The notes under the pieces: generated by a model
Told to the model about the DNA's origin: nothing
The model's input: only the letters and a program-made list of their open reading frames with translations
Database searches by the model: none
Part shown: piece by piece, positions 24,804 to 33,576 of the stretch
Layout: each line of letters opens with the position of its first letter
How positions within the stretch are numbered: position 1 is the stretch's first letter
Made by a program: the position numbers and the translations under genes
Source: Bacillota bacterium
GTDB lineage: Bacteria > Bacillota > Dehalobacteriia > UBA4068
Assembly: GCA_009778255.1 (NCBI GenBank)
Contig: WRKD01000230.1
Span: 1 to 37,297 of the forward strand
Length of the DNA stretch: 37,297 nt
Direction: 5' to 3'

Positions 24804-27439
24804 TCGCGACTTTACAGAAAAAAGATAATGCCCCCTTTTGGATACATAAGGAAGAAAGCGATGCTTTTTTTGTCTTAGAGGGCACTATTAATATATATCA
24901 TAGCATAATAGGCACTGAGGATCAGCCTACCGGTTCGCGCATTTTCCTTTTTCAAATGCTGGAAGGTGAACTACTTTTTTCTTTAAATCCTTTTGAACGT
25001 GGAGACGGTACCTGCGCAGGATTGCTGGCGGTACCGGCCAGTGATATTGAACTGAATCAAACTCAGATATCTCTATCAGGCAATATGCGTTCTTTTGTAG
25101 AAGAATGGGTTGAAAAATGTTGCTGGCGGCTTGGTTATTCCCGCGAACGGATTGAAGCGGCTTGTCTGGCACTTGACCAAACCGGTATTGAGGGGTTTAA
25201 TGATTCTATCATGCGTCTGCTTGACGAGCAAGTGCAAGAAGAAGCCCGGCAAACAAGAGTTGCTAACCGCCGCCGTTACGCTGGAGAAAATAACTATATG
25301 CAGACCGCTATCAATAACTTACAGTCTGTAGTGCCCAGCGCACAAGAGCAAGGTTCAGTAATTCATACGGAGGACAATCCTTTGATTGCAGCCTGTGCCG
25401 CCGTAGCACAGGAGAACGGCATGGAAATTACAATTCCCAGAGCCATCCGAGAGAAAACGGCCTCCGGCGATGTAGTAGGGGATATCGCATCAGCTTCATG
25501 TTTTAGGACGCGGGAAGTTATACTAAATGGTAAATGGTATCTCCAGGAAGGTGGAAGCTTCCTGGCAAAGCTTGAGGAAAGTGAAGAGCCGGTTGCTCTG
25601 TTACAAAAATCCCCTAAACGATATATTATGTATAATCCCGCCACCAAAGAAAGAACAAAGGTAACAAAAAATAACTATGCCATAATCAACCCAAAGGCCG
25701 TGATGTTCTACCGCAGCCTGCCCGCGCACAGCTTAGGCGGCAAGGATATTATACGCTTTGTGCTAAGAGGCACAGGAAAGACCGACTGGATTTGGATAAT
25801 CGTAATGGGATTATGCGGTGGGCTTCTTGGCATGCTTTCGCCAATCATAACCGGAACAGTCTTTGACACCATTATTCCTGATGGCAACCGTAGCTTGCTT
25901 ATTCAAATAGGGTTCTTAATGGGGGCCATGGCGCTGACTACTTTCGCTTTTGAAATCACCAGGGCTTTCGCCATGCAACGGATATCCGGCGTGGTAGAGC
26001 GAGATTTGCAACCTGCGGTATGGGATAGAATATTAAGCCTGCCGGTAGGCTTTTTTAAAAAATATACTGCCGGTGAACTGATGGAGCGAGCAATGAGCAT
26101 ATCACAAATTCAACAGATACTTTCAGGTGCTGTGGCAAATACTATTATTACCAGCATTTTTTCTGTTTTTTACATTATTGTAATGTTTGTAAAAAGCACC
26201 AGGTTGGCCTGGTACGGTCTGGGGATAGCGGCACTTGCCTTAATTATTTCTCTTTTGCTTGGCTGGCGTCAAATTAAATATGCCAGCAAGCAGATAGATA
26301 TAAATAACAAAATTTCCGGCAGGATGTTCGGCTGGCTTTCCGGGCTGGCAAAAGTTAAAATGTCAGGATCAGAAAAACGTACTTTTTATAATTGGTCAAA
26401 AATGTATAAAGAATCCCGCGAGATCACCTATAAGAAAGGCAGTATCGGCAACTGGTCGGTGGTAAGCAATTCGGTTATTATGTTGATTGCATCAATGATT
26501 ATCTATGCGGTTATGTTTAAGCAAAATGGTATGTTGATCGCCGCCGGCTCATTTATCGCTTTTAATGCGGCCTTGGGGAGTTTAATTCAAGGCGGTGTAC
26601 AGCTTTCACAATCTGTTATAGATGCCAATATTGTGATTCCCCTCTATAAATCAGCTCAACCGATTTTTCAAGCAGTGCCGGAGTATGACGATTTGAAAAG
26701 TGAGGCTCCGCCTTTAACCGGCGAAATTGAACTCAGCCGAATCAATTTTAGCTATGATAAGGGTGGGCCTCAAATCATCAAAGATGTTTCTATACAAATC
26801 CGTAGAGGTGAGCATGTGGCTCTTGTAGGGCCTTCCGGCAGCGGTAAATCCACTTTATTTCGCATCTTAATGGCTTTTGAACAACCGGATAGCGGTGAAA
26901 TTTATTATGATAGAATTAGCCTAAACCAACTAGACATACGTTCAGTACGGCGTCAGCTTGGAGTAGTGTTACAATCCAGTATGCTTATGGCTGGGAGTAT
27001 TTTTGAGAATATCGCCGGCTCTAACCCCAGTATCACGCATGATGATGCCTGGCGGGCGGTTAGGCAGGCAGGTATGGAGGATGACTTGCAGCAAATGCCT
27101 ATGGGTATACACACCATGATTTCTGAAGGCGCCAGTACACTCTCCGGCGGACAGAGACAACGGTTGCTGATTGCACGGGCGCTGGTAGGCAACCCCAAGA
27201 TATTATTTTTTGACGAGGCGACAAGTGCCCTTGATAACAAGACGCAAAAAATTATTAGCGATAGTATTAACCAGCTCAAGGCTACCCGTATTACTATTGC
27301 GCATCGCTTGAGTACCGTACAGGACTGTGACCGCATCATTGTTTTAGAAAGCGGCAGGGTTACAGAAGAAGGCACTTATGCTGAGCTTATAAAGTTAAAC
27401 GGGACTTTTGCAGCAATGGCAAGACGGCAAATGGCATAG
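24800..27439 (+). CDS. NHLP-type exporter permease/ATPase without active peptidase
   Basis: Second ABC exporter half, 879 residues. The first ~300 residues hold no catalytic Cys/His pair. Residues 15-90 look like a cupin/cNMP-type beta barrel (FFVLEGTINIYHS). Residues about 190-310 recall a degenerate C39-like fold (EPVALLQKSPKRYIMYNPAT). The membrane domain and an ATPase follow, with Walker A GPSGSGKSTL (about residue 677), LSGGQRQRLLIARAL and ILFFDEATSALDN. NHLP systems normally carry such a pair, and the two probably form a heterodimer. The start is GTG at 24800, overlapping the upstream stop codon. Confidence 0.92.
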   Translation: MIATLQKKDNAPFWIHKEESDAFFVLEGTINIYHSIIGTEDQPTGSRIFLFQMLEGELLFSLNPFERGDGTCAGLLAVPASDIELNQTQISLSGNMRSFVEEWVEKCCWRLGYSRERIEAACLALDQTGIEGFNDSIMRLLDEQVQEEARQTRVANRRRYAGENNYMQTAINNLQSVVPSAQEQGSVIHTEDNPLIAACAAVAQENGMEITIPRAIREKTASGDVVGDIASASCFRTREVILNGKWYLQEGGSFLAKLEESEEPVALLQKSPKRYIMYNPATKERTKVTKNNYAIINPKAVMFYRSLPAHSLGGKDIIRFVLRGTGKTDWIWIIVMGLCGGLLGMLSPIITGTVFDTIIPDGNRSLLIQIGFLMGAMALTTFAFEITRAFAMQRISGVVERDLQPAVWDRILSLPVGFFKKYTAGELMERAMSISQIQQILSGAVANTIITSIFSVFYIIVMFVKSTRLAWYGLGIAALALIISLLLGWRQIKYASKQIDINNKISGRMFGWLSGLAKVKMSGSEKRTFYNWSKMYKESREITYKKGSIGNWSVVSNSVIMLIASMIIYAVMFKQNGMLIAAGSFIAFNAALGSLIQGGVQLSQSVIDANIVIPLYKSAQPIFQAVPEYDDLKSEAPPLTGEIELSRINFSYDKGGPQIIKDVSIQIRRGEHVALVGPSGSGKSTLFRILMAFEQPDSGEIYYDRISLNQLDIRSVRRQLGVVLQSSMLMAGSIFENIAGSNPSITHDDAWRAVRQAGMEDDLQQMPMGIHTMISEGASTLSGGQRQRLLIARALVGNPKILFFDEATSALDNKTQKIISDSINQLKATRITIAHRLSTVQDCDRIIVLESGRVTEEGTYAELIKLNGTFAAMARRQMA

Positions 27440-27464
27440 TAGTATTATATTTTAGGTGGCAGAT

Positions 27465-28427
27465 ATGGAATTAGAGTTTATAGCCGAAAACCGCTTTACC
27501 AAATTTCCTATGGAAGAAAACTTGCAGGAAGAAGTTTTCGCCAGCGACTGGGAGTTACTGCTTAGCCGTCATACCAGGGAACCTTGGGAGATTCTTCGTG
27601 AGATGTTTGTTGAGCTGAGTTTTCCTATCGGAAGCGGCCAGAGTAAAAACCCCGAACTTTTAGTGGCGTTGAAGCGCGGCATACTTCCCTCGTATCCTCA
27701 AGGGGCATGGAAACCTATCGCACCTGCGGGGATTATGGTATATCTTCATCCAACACCGGCAGGCCGTCTTCCGGTTATTGAATGTGAAGCTGACACTGAT
27801 TTTATACGCTTGCTACAAAGCCTTGCCTATCGCTGTGATTCTCGCCCCGTGCCAAAATCCCGAGGGGCAACTATCATCAAAAACTACAATAACTGGGCGA
27901 GAATCAATATGCATCGCAACAGCTCAACAGATGGCATCCCCAAAGACCCGGCACTATACCGAGACTGTATCGCATTGCTCTCCCACCGATATTACAGCGG
28001 TGTAACTCCAGAAGTATTTGGGCTTAAGAGTGATGAATGGCGAAAAAAATCCCTTGTTCTGCGACGCGAGCATGAAGTAGCCCATTACATGACACAACGT
28101 CTTTATCATTCTGCAAAAAATGAGATACATGATGAGATAATTGCGGATTTCATGGGACTTACCGCAGCTTTTGGCGATTATGATCCGGACAAATTCCTCA
28201 CTTTTTTAGGCCTGGAGAATTATCCGGATTATCGCGCGGGCGGCAGATTAGAAATTTATCTGCCTACAAATGATAAAAATTTTAGCTTGCTATGTGAAAT
28301 CCTGCCACAAGCAGCAAAAAACATAGCTGCTTATTATTATAATACAGACGGCGACCGAATAAGAGTATTCCATGCGCTGTGCCGCACCTCAATGGCAGAC
28401 ATAGTAAGGGGGAAACTGCATGAATAA
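27465..28427 (+). CDS. Putative zinc metallopeptidase (HEVAH motif)
   Basis: A 320-residue protein that I do not recognise as a named family. It has a clear HExxH motif, His203-Glu204-Val-Ala-His207, in a helix (REHEVAHYMTQRLYH). Acidic residues 16-20 positions later (NEIHDEIIADFMG) could supply the third zinc ligand, as in gluzincins. The N-terminal 140 residues carry no known motif. There is no signal peptide, so it acts inside the cell unless exported otherwise. It sits 25 bp after the second exporter and overlaps the sigma-factor gene, inside the export operon. It may process a leader or a regulator; that is inference. ATG at 27465 behind AGGTGG. Confidence 0.7.
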   Translation: MELEFIAENRFTKFPMEENLQEEVFASDWELLLSRHTREPWEILREMFVELSFPIGSGQSKNPELLVALKRGILPSYPQGAWKPIAPAGIMVYLHPTPAGRLPVIECEADTDFIRLLQSLAYRCDSRPVPKSRGATIIKNYNNWARINMHRNSSTDGIPKDPALYRDCIALLSHRYYSGVTPEVFGLKSDEWRKKSLVLRREHEVAHYMTQRLYHSAKNEIHDEIIADFMGLTAAFGDYDPDKFLTFLGLENYPDYRAGGRLEIYLPTNDKNFSLLCEILPQAAKNIAAYYYNTDGDRIRVFHALCRTSMADIVRGKLHE

Positions 28428-28959
28428 GATTGTTTTGCATCCAGCGTCAATAGAAGTAGAGTTTGAGGAACTGTATAAAAAACAATTTTCCTCCGTTTAC
28501 AACTACATATATTTTCACATAGGTGATGCTATGGATGCGGAAGATTTGACAGCAGATATATTCGTACGCGCTTATAAATATTGGAAAAGTTATTCTAATA
28601 GCAAAGGAAGCCAAGGCGAATGGCTTGGCGGCATTGCCAGAAACACGCTCAAGACTTATTTTAAAATAAAAGCATGTAAACCTCAAGTAAGCCAATTATC
28701 CGAATTTATAGCCGCAGATATTTGTATAGAAGATTGTTATCTACACAAAGAAGAATTGCTGCAAGTATTAGCGCAAATTAAGGCGTTACCAGAACTCCAA
28801 CGGGAACTTTTGAGCATGAAATACCTGTTGCGTCTTACAAATAGGGAAATCGCAAAGACTACTGGGATGAGCGAGAGTAATGTAGGTGTGGTACTACACA
28901 GGTCAATTAAAAAAATACAAAAAAACAGCAAGAATACATTATATAAATATTATGAATAA
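28420..28959 (+). CDS. ECF-type RNA polymerase sigma factor
   Basis: Sigma-70 family factor of 179 residues with region 2 (FEELYKKQFSSVYNYIYFHI, then MDAEDLTADIFVRAYKYW) and region 4 (LPELQRELLSMKYLLRLTNR, then EIAKTTGMSESNVGVVLHRS). There is no region 1 or 3. No classic zinc-containing anti-sigma gene lies beside it. Instead there are STAS, kinase and phosphatase genes, so control by partner switching is likely. It probably drives this operon or the divergent peptide operon; I could not find a convincing shared promoter motif. ATG with GGGGGAAA upstream, overlapping the previous gene by 8 bp. Confidence 0.9.
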   Translation: MNKIVLHPASIEVEFEELYKKQFSSVYNYIYFHIGDAMDAEDLTADIFVRAYKYWKSYSNSKGSQGEWLGGIARNTLKTYFKIKACKPQVSQLSEFIAADICIEDCYLHKEELLQVLAQIKALPELQRELLSMKYLLRLTNREIAKTTGMSESNVGVVLHRSIKKIQKNSKNTLYKYYE

Positions 28960-28976
28960 ATATGGGAGTGGTGATA

Positions 28977-29276
28977 ATGCTTATCAACAAAATACAGGAA
29001 AACGGAAAACTTATTCTCGCCCTTGATGGTAAATTAGACACAAACACCTCATCGCAGCTTCAGCAAGTATTAATTCTCGCATTTGATGATGTAAAAGAAA
29101 TTGTACTGGATTTTAAGAATCTGGCCTATACATCGTCGGCAGGATTGCGTGTTCTGTTGCTGGGGCAGAAAACGGCAATAGCTAAAAAAGCATCCATGAC
29201 GCTTTGCAATGTTTCGGAAGAGATTATGGAAGTGTTTGATATGACCGGTTTTTCTGACATGCTGACCATTTTGTAA
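28977..29276 (+). CDS. STAS-domain anti-sigma factor antagonist
   Basis: SpoIIAA/RsbV-like protein of 99 residues. The STAS core is LALDGKLDTNTSSQLQQVL and EIVLDFKNLAYTSSAGLRVL. The TSSAGL serine is the usual phosphorylation site. Unphosphorylated, such proteins bind an RsbW-like kinase and free its sigma or other partner. It is closely related to the second STAS protein at 35627-35926, sharing the end pattern IMEVF..TGFS. The ATG at 28977 has GGGAG eight bases upstream; an ATG at 28962 lies before that box. Confidence 0.88.
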   Translation: MLINKIQENGKLILALDGKLDTNTSSQLQQVLILAFDDVKEIVLDFKNLAYTSSAGLRVLLLGQKTAIAKKASMTLCNVSEEIMEVFDMTGFSDMLTIL

Positions 29277-29295
29277 TTTGGAGGGTTGAGAGAAT

Positions 29296-32200
29296 ATGCG
29301 CAGCTTATCAAAATCTCAGAAAAACATATATTTGAATGATCTTAGTGGTGCAAAATTACCGGTAAACACACTACATACAACATTACAGTTTTTGGAAAAA
29401 ACTGATGATCTGCTACTTGAAAAAGCTGTGAACTTTGTTATATTAAACAATGATATTTTTAAAATACGAATTATTGATCAAGGCGGCGAACCGTTTCAAG
29501 ATTTTTGCGCTGAAATAAAAGAATGCAACATTGATAGCACTCTTTATTCCGATGAAGAGCTTTCTGTAATTTTTTTACAAAGAAAGACCCAGAAGTTTGA
29601 TGTTTATAAAACACTTTATGATTTCACGCTTTACCGAAAAAAAAATGGACTATGTGTGTTAAGTATAGTCACTCATCATATAATCGTTGACGGCTATGGC
29701 ATGGGGGTTCTTTGCGATGATATCCTGAGGGTTTACTGTTTATTACTTGAAGGAAGGATCCTAGTGGCCGAAACCTTGCCTTTTGCGGATTCTTTGCAAG
29801 TTACTGAAATAGATTATGAAGAAAACAAAGCCTTCTGGAACAGATATTTTGATGGTTTTGATATTGGCGGCAAACCTTTTGCCACTAAAAACGATTCTTT
29901 AATTGCTTCCGTTTTTAAGGGAGCAATAGAAAGCACCACCATCATGAAGTATTGCGCAAAGCATTCTCTTACTCCATATACCGTTTTTACAGCAGCATTA
30001 GGAATATACTTGATGAATATCTACGGGACAGACGAAACAGTTGTGATAATCCCGCGCATGAACAGAAGCCTGAATGAACGAAAAACAATCGGTTGTTTTG
30101 TGCTGCCCGTTCCTATAAGATTTAAAAAAACTGACAGTTTTGCGGCTTTATGTGAGCAGATCAGTCGTGAAGGCAAGGTTGTTAGCGCTCATAAAAAATA
30201 TGATTTCAGCCAAATAATTGAGGATTTTAAAAGAAAATTCAACACCGAAAGTCCAATTTCTGAGTTTACACTAAATTTTCAACTGAAAGACACCATAAGT
30301 AAAATCAAAACAAAAATGAATTTTAGCGCTTGCGGCGCTATGCGCAATCTTATAACGTTGAATATCAGCAATTATGAAGGTGATAATGTTTATGATATAA
30401 CCTATGACTACCGTAGTGATATATTAGATGAAAAGTATATGGCCTTCTTTCATAACGCATTGAAATGGATTATTAAACAGGGTGTATCCGGAACGCCTGT
30501 TAGCAAAATCAAAATTATACCAGATGCGGAGCTTGAGTATCTTAAAAACGAATTTAGAGGAGAAACGGTTTATTATAACAATCATGAAACCATTATCTCG
30601 CTATTCGAAAAAACAGTGAGTACAACGCCTTATGCCCCCGCTGTTTTTACCCGTGATAGAGAAGTACCTTTGACTTTTTCCGAATTAGACAATCTTTCCC
30701 ATAAAATCGCTGTTTCCTTACGAAAGAAAGGTGCGGAAAAAGGATCGCTTGTTGGCTTTTTGCTTGAAAGAAATTACACCCTTCTACCCACAATTCTTGG
30801 AATACTTAAGGCGGGTTGCGGATTTTTGCCCCTTGATATTAATTACCCCAAAGGGAGAATTGATTATATAATAAGCGACAGTAAAGCAAAATTTATTATT
30901 TCCGCCCCAAAGATAGCGCAAAAATTCGCAATCGATTATATTGATGTAAATGAGCTTTTGCTCGGAGGAATAAATGGATCCGTTCATGTAAAAGTAAATC
31001 AAGATGATTTGGCATATTGCATTTACACATCAGGAACAACCGGCCAGCCGAAAGGAGCTTTACTTGCCCATAAGGGCATAGTAAATATCACTCATCCCCT
31101 AAACAACCCATTCAACAAAGCTGTATGCGCAGTTGGTACAGGTATTGTCGCGATTGGTTCAATATGCTTCGACATATCTCTTTTTGAAATTTTAGTGTTT
31201 TTGCTGAACGGTAAGTTTGTGGCTATTGCTAATGATGATGAACTTGCAAATGGTGAAGCAATTGCGGAATTATTTTATAAAACGGGCGCAAACGCGCTCC
31301 ATTGCACACCCTCAAGGTTGCATAATTACCTTTTAGGCAGTTTATTTACGGATGTTTTAAAAACACAAATTAAGATAATTCTTTCTGCAGGCGAGGTACT
31401 GCCTTCTCATCTTGCCGCTATGATAATTGATTATAATATAAAAATATACAATGGCTACGGCCCCACAGAAACTACTATAGGCGCAACCATTACTGAAGCG
31501 GGTGATCGCGAAACCATTGGAAAGCCCATAGCCAACACGGCTGTTTATATAGTGGATGCAAAAAAAACGCTCCTGCCATTCGGTGTTACAGGTGAAATTG
31601 CTATAGCAGGTGATGGCGTTGGGCTTGGGTATATGGGAAATGATAAGCTTACAGCAGAAAAATTTACTGTAATAAACAACGAAAGGGTATATCTTACCGG
31701 AGATTTAGGACATTTTACCTCTGATGGGCAGCTTAAATATATGACAAGAAACGACAGCCAGGTGAAATTACGTGGATATAGAATAGAACTTGCTGAAATT
31801 GAACAATGCGCGCTGCAATGCCAAGGCGTTGAGAATTGCGCAGTGATTATGAAGAAAATAAACGACATAAATTATTTGATATTATATTATAGCGGTATAG
31901 AAGCAGTAAGCGAAAAACTTAAGGAGCATCTTAGAAAGTTTTTATCCTATTATATGGTGCCTCAAGTGGTCGTAAGATTGTCTTTTTTACCGACTAATAT
32001 CAATGGTAAAACTGACCGCGCGGCTTTGCTAAAGCTCTCTGTAGCGATGAAAAATGAATATGCGCCTCCATCTACAAAAGAAGAGAAGATACTTTGTAAA
32101 GCCTTTGAAATAGCGCTTTCTTTACCGAGAGTAGGGATAAATGACAATTTTTTTGAAATCGGCGGTACCTCCTTGTCGGCGGTAAAAATGATGATGTATG

Positions 32201-33483
32201 CCAACAAGTACGATCTTAGTGTAGAGTATTCAACTATATTTAAGTATCCTACACCGCATTTACTTGCAGAAAATATGCTAGAAAGCAAGATTCAAAATTA
32301 TTTATTACCGTTGGTTACCGCCAATGAAAAGGAATTTGAAAAAATAGACGAGCTCCTACAACAAAAACATAATGAGAATTTTTCGATCTCAGCTCTTTGC
32401 AATGTACTGGTTACGGGTGCAACAGGGTTTTTGGGGAGTCATATAATAAAATATCTTTTAGGCGATAGCTGCACAGGTAAAATATACTGCCTTGTGCGGG
32501 CTAAAGGAAAACTTACTCCGGAAAAACGATTGAAAACAACCCTTTTTTATTACTTTAATGATTTTTTTGAGGAACAATTTGCCAGAAAAATAAAGGTTAT
32601 TGGGGGAGATATGAGCCAAGATAACCTTTTTGCAAGCATTCCGTATGAAATAAACACCGCAATAAATTGCGCGGCCAATGTTGCCCATTTTGCCTATGGA
32701 GACGCACTGGAGTCGGTGAATATAAAAGCGGTGGAAAACTTGATCGATTTTTGCACAATAAAAAATGCTGAGCTTATCCATATCTCTACCATAAGCGTGG
32801 CAGGTCATACAATAAAGGACAATATTAATGACACTGTATATTCGGAACATGACTTATACAAAGGCCAGATCATTTCCAACGAATATATCTACAGTAAATT
32901 CGCTGCTGAATTTCTGGTGCTAAAAGCCAAGACAAAGGGGCTGAAAGTAAAAGTTATTCGGGTGGGTAACTTGCAGGGGAGAATGGACGACGGAGAATTT
33001 CAAATAAATTTGCAAAAAAACGCTTTTATGCGGAGTATTAAAGCATATGCAGCAATTGGAGGAGCGCCCGACGCCTTCAAAAATAATTCGGTAAACATTA
33101 CGCCGGTTGATGAAGCGGCAAAAGCCATACTATTACTTTCCGGGCTTCCCAACTGCTTCACGGTTTTTCATGTAATGAATGCCGTACCCGTTTCATACGA
33201 TCAGATATTTTTCATGTTTTCTACAATCGGAAAAGAAATCCACTATATGAAAAATGAGGAATTTGAAGAACTTATAGACCAACTCTACAAAGATAACGCT
33301 CAAAGTAGAAAAGTAGAAGGGCTGTTTCTTGAAAAAAGCGACATTCGGCTAAGAGAAATACCTATAAAGTCTGACTTTACGGTCAGAACTTTAAAAAATC
33401 TAAATTTCCAATTTAAGACAATAGAAAAAGACTACATAGAGAAATATTTATGCATGTTAAATGGTTTGGGTTTTTTCGATTAG
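29296..33483 (+). CDS. Single-module NRPS: condensation, adenylation, carrier, thioester reductase
   Basis: Nonribosomal peptide synthetase of 1395 residues. The condensation domain (about 1-420) has intact HHIIVDG with His127-His128. The adenylation domain (about 440-910) has A3 YTSGTTGQPKG (near 576), A5 NGYGPTETT (near 719), A7 YLTGDLG, A8 LRGYRIELAEIE and A10 NGKTDRAAL with its lysine. The carrier has EIGGTSLS with Ser959. The C-terminal reductase (from about 1035) has TGATGFLGSH and Y1197xxxK1201. It should activate one amino acid, join it to a donor and release the product reductively as an aldehyde or alcohol. The hand-read specificity code, about D-I-F-H-L-A-G-I-G-K, matches no code I know. 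It is the last gene of the export operon. Confidence 0.92.
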   Translation: MRSLSKSQKNIYLNDLSGAKLPVNTLHTTLQFLEKTDDLLLEKAVNFVILNNDIFKIRIIDQGGEPFQDFCAEIKECNIDSTLYSDEELSVIFLQRKTQKFDVYKTLYDFTLYRKKNGLCVLSIVTHHIIVDGYGMGVLCDDILRVYCLLLEGRILVAETLPFADSLQVTEIDYEENKAFWNRYFDGFDIGGKPFATKNDSLIASVFKGAIESTTIMKYCAKHSLTPYTVFTAALGIYLMNIYGTDETVVIIPRMNRSLNERKTIGCFVLPVPIRFKKTDSFAALCEQISREGKVVSAHKKYDFSQIIEDFKRKFNTESPISEFTLNFQLKDTISKIKTKMNFSACGAMRNLITLNISNYEGDNVYDITYDYRSDILDEKYMAFFHNALKWIIKQGVSGTPVSKIKIIPDAELEYLKNEFRGETVYYNNHETIISLFEKTVSTTPYAPAVFTRDREVPLTFSELDNLSHKIAVSLRKKGAEKGSLVGFLLERNYTLLPTILGILKAGCGFLPLDINYPKGRIDYIISDSKAKFIISAPKIAQKFAIDYIDVNELLLGGINGSVHVKVNQDDLAYCIYTSGTTGQPKGALLAHKGIVNITHPLNNPFNKAVCAVGTGIVAIGSICFDISLFEILVFLLNGKFVAIANDDELANGEAIAELFYKTGANALHCTPSRLHNYLLGSLFTDVLKTQIKIILSAGEVLPSHLAAMIIDYNIKIYNGYGPTETTIGATITEAGDRETIGKPIANTAVYIVDAKKTLLPFGVTGEIAIAGDGVGLGYMGNDKLTAEKFTVINNERVYLTGDLGHFTSDGQLKYMTRNDSQVKLRGYRIELAEIEQCALQCQGVENCAVIMKKINDINYLILYYSGIEAVSEKLKEHLRKFLSYYMVPQVVVRLSFLPTNINGKTDRAALLKLSVAMKNEYAPPSTKEEKILCKAFEIALSLPRVGINDNFFEIGGTSLSAVKMMMYANKYDLSVEYSTIFKYPTPHLLAENMLESKIQNYLLPLVTANEKEFEKIDELLQQKHNENFSISALCNVLVTGATGFLGSHIIKYLLGDSCTGKIYCLVRAKGKLTPEKRLKTTLFYYFNDFFEEQFARKIKVIGGDMSQDNLFASIPYEINTAINCAANVAHFAYGDALESVNIKAVENLIDFCTIKNAELIHISTISVAGHTIKDNINDTVYSEHDLYKGQIISNEYIYSKFAAEFLVLKAKTKGLKVKVIRVGNLQGRMDDGEFQINLQKNAFMRSIKAYAAIGGAPDAFKNNSVNITPVDEAAKAILLLSGLPNCFTVFHVMNAVPVSYDQIFFMFSTIGKEIHYMKNEEFEELIDQLYKDNAQSRKVEGLFLEKSDIRLREIPIKSDFTVRTLKNLNFQFKTIEKDYIEKYLCMLNGLGFFD

Positions 33484-33576
33484 TCATGCAGCAAGTATTC
33501 TCACAAACATAGAGCAAAAGACACAGCGCACTTTAGGTTTTATCCTGTTTAATGCCCTTGGCAGAAAGGAATTTTT

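Noticed and set aside
29296..33483. Naming the amino acid activated by the NRPS
   Set aside because: The code was aligned by hand and matches no code I know well; any substrate name would be a guess.
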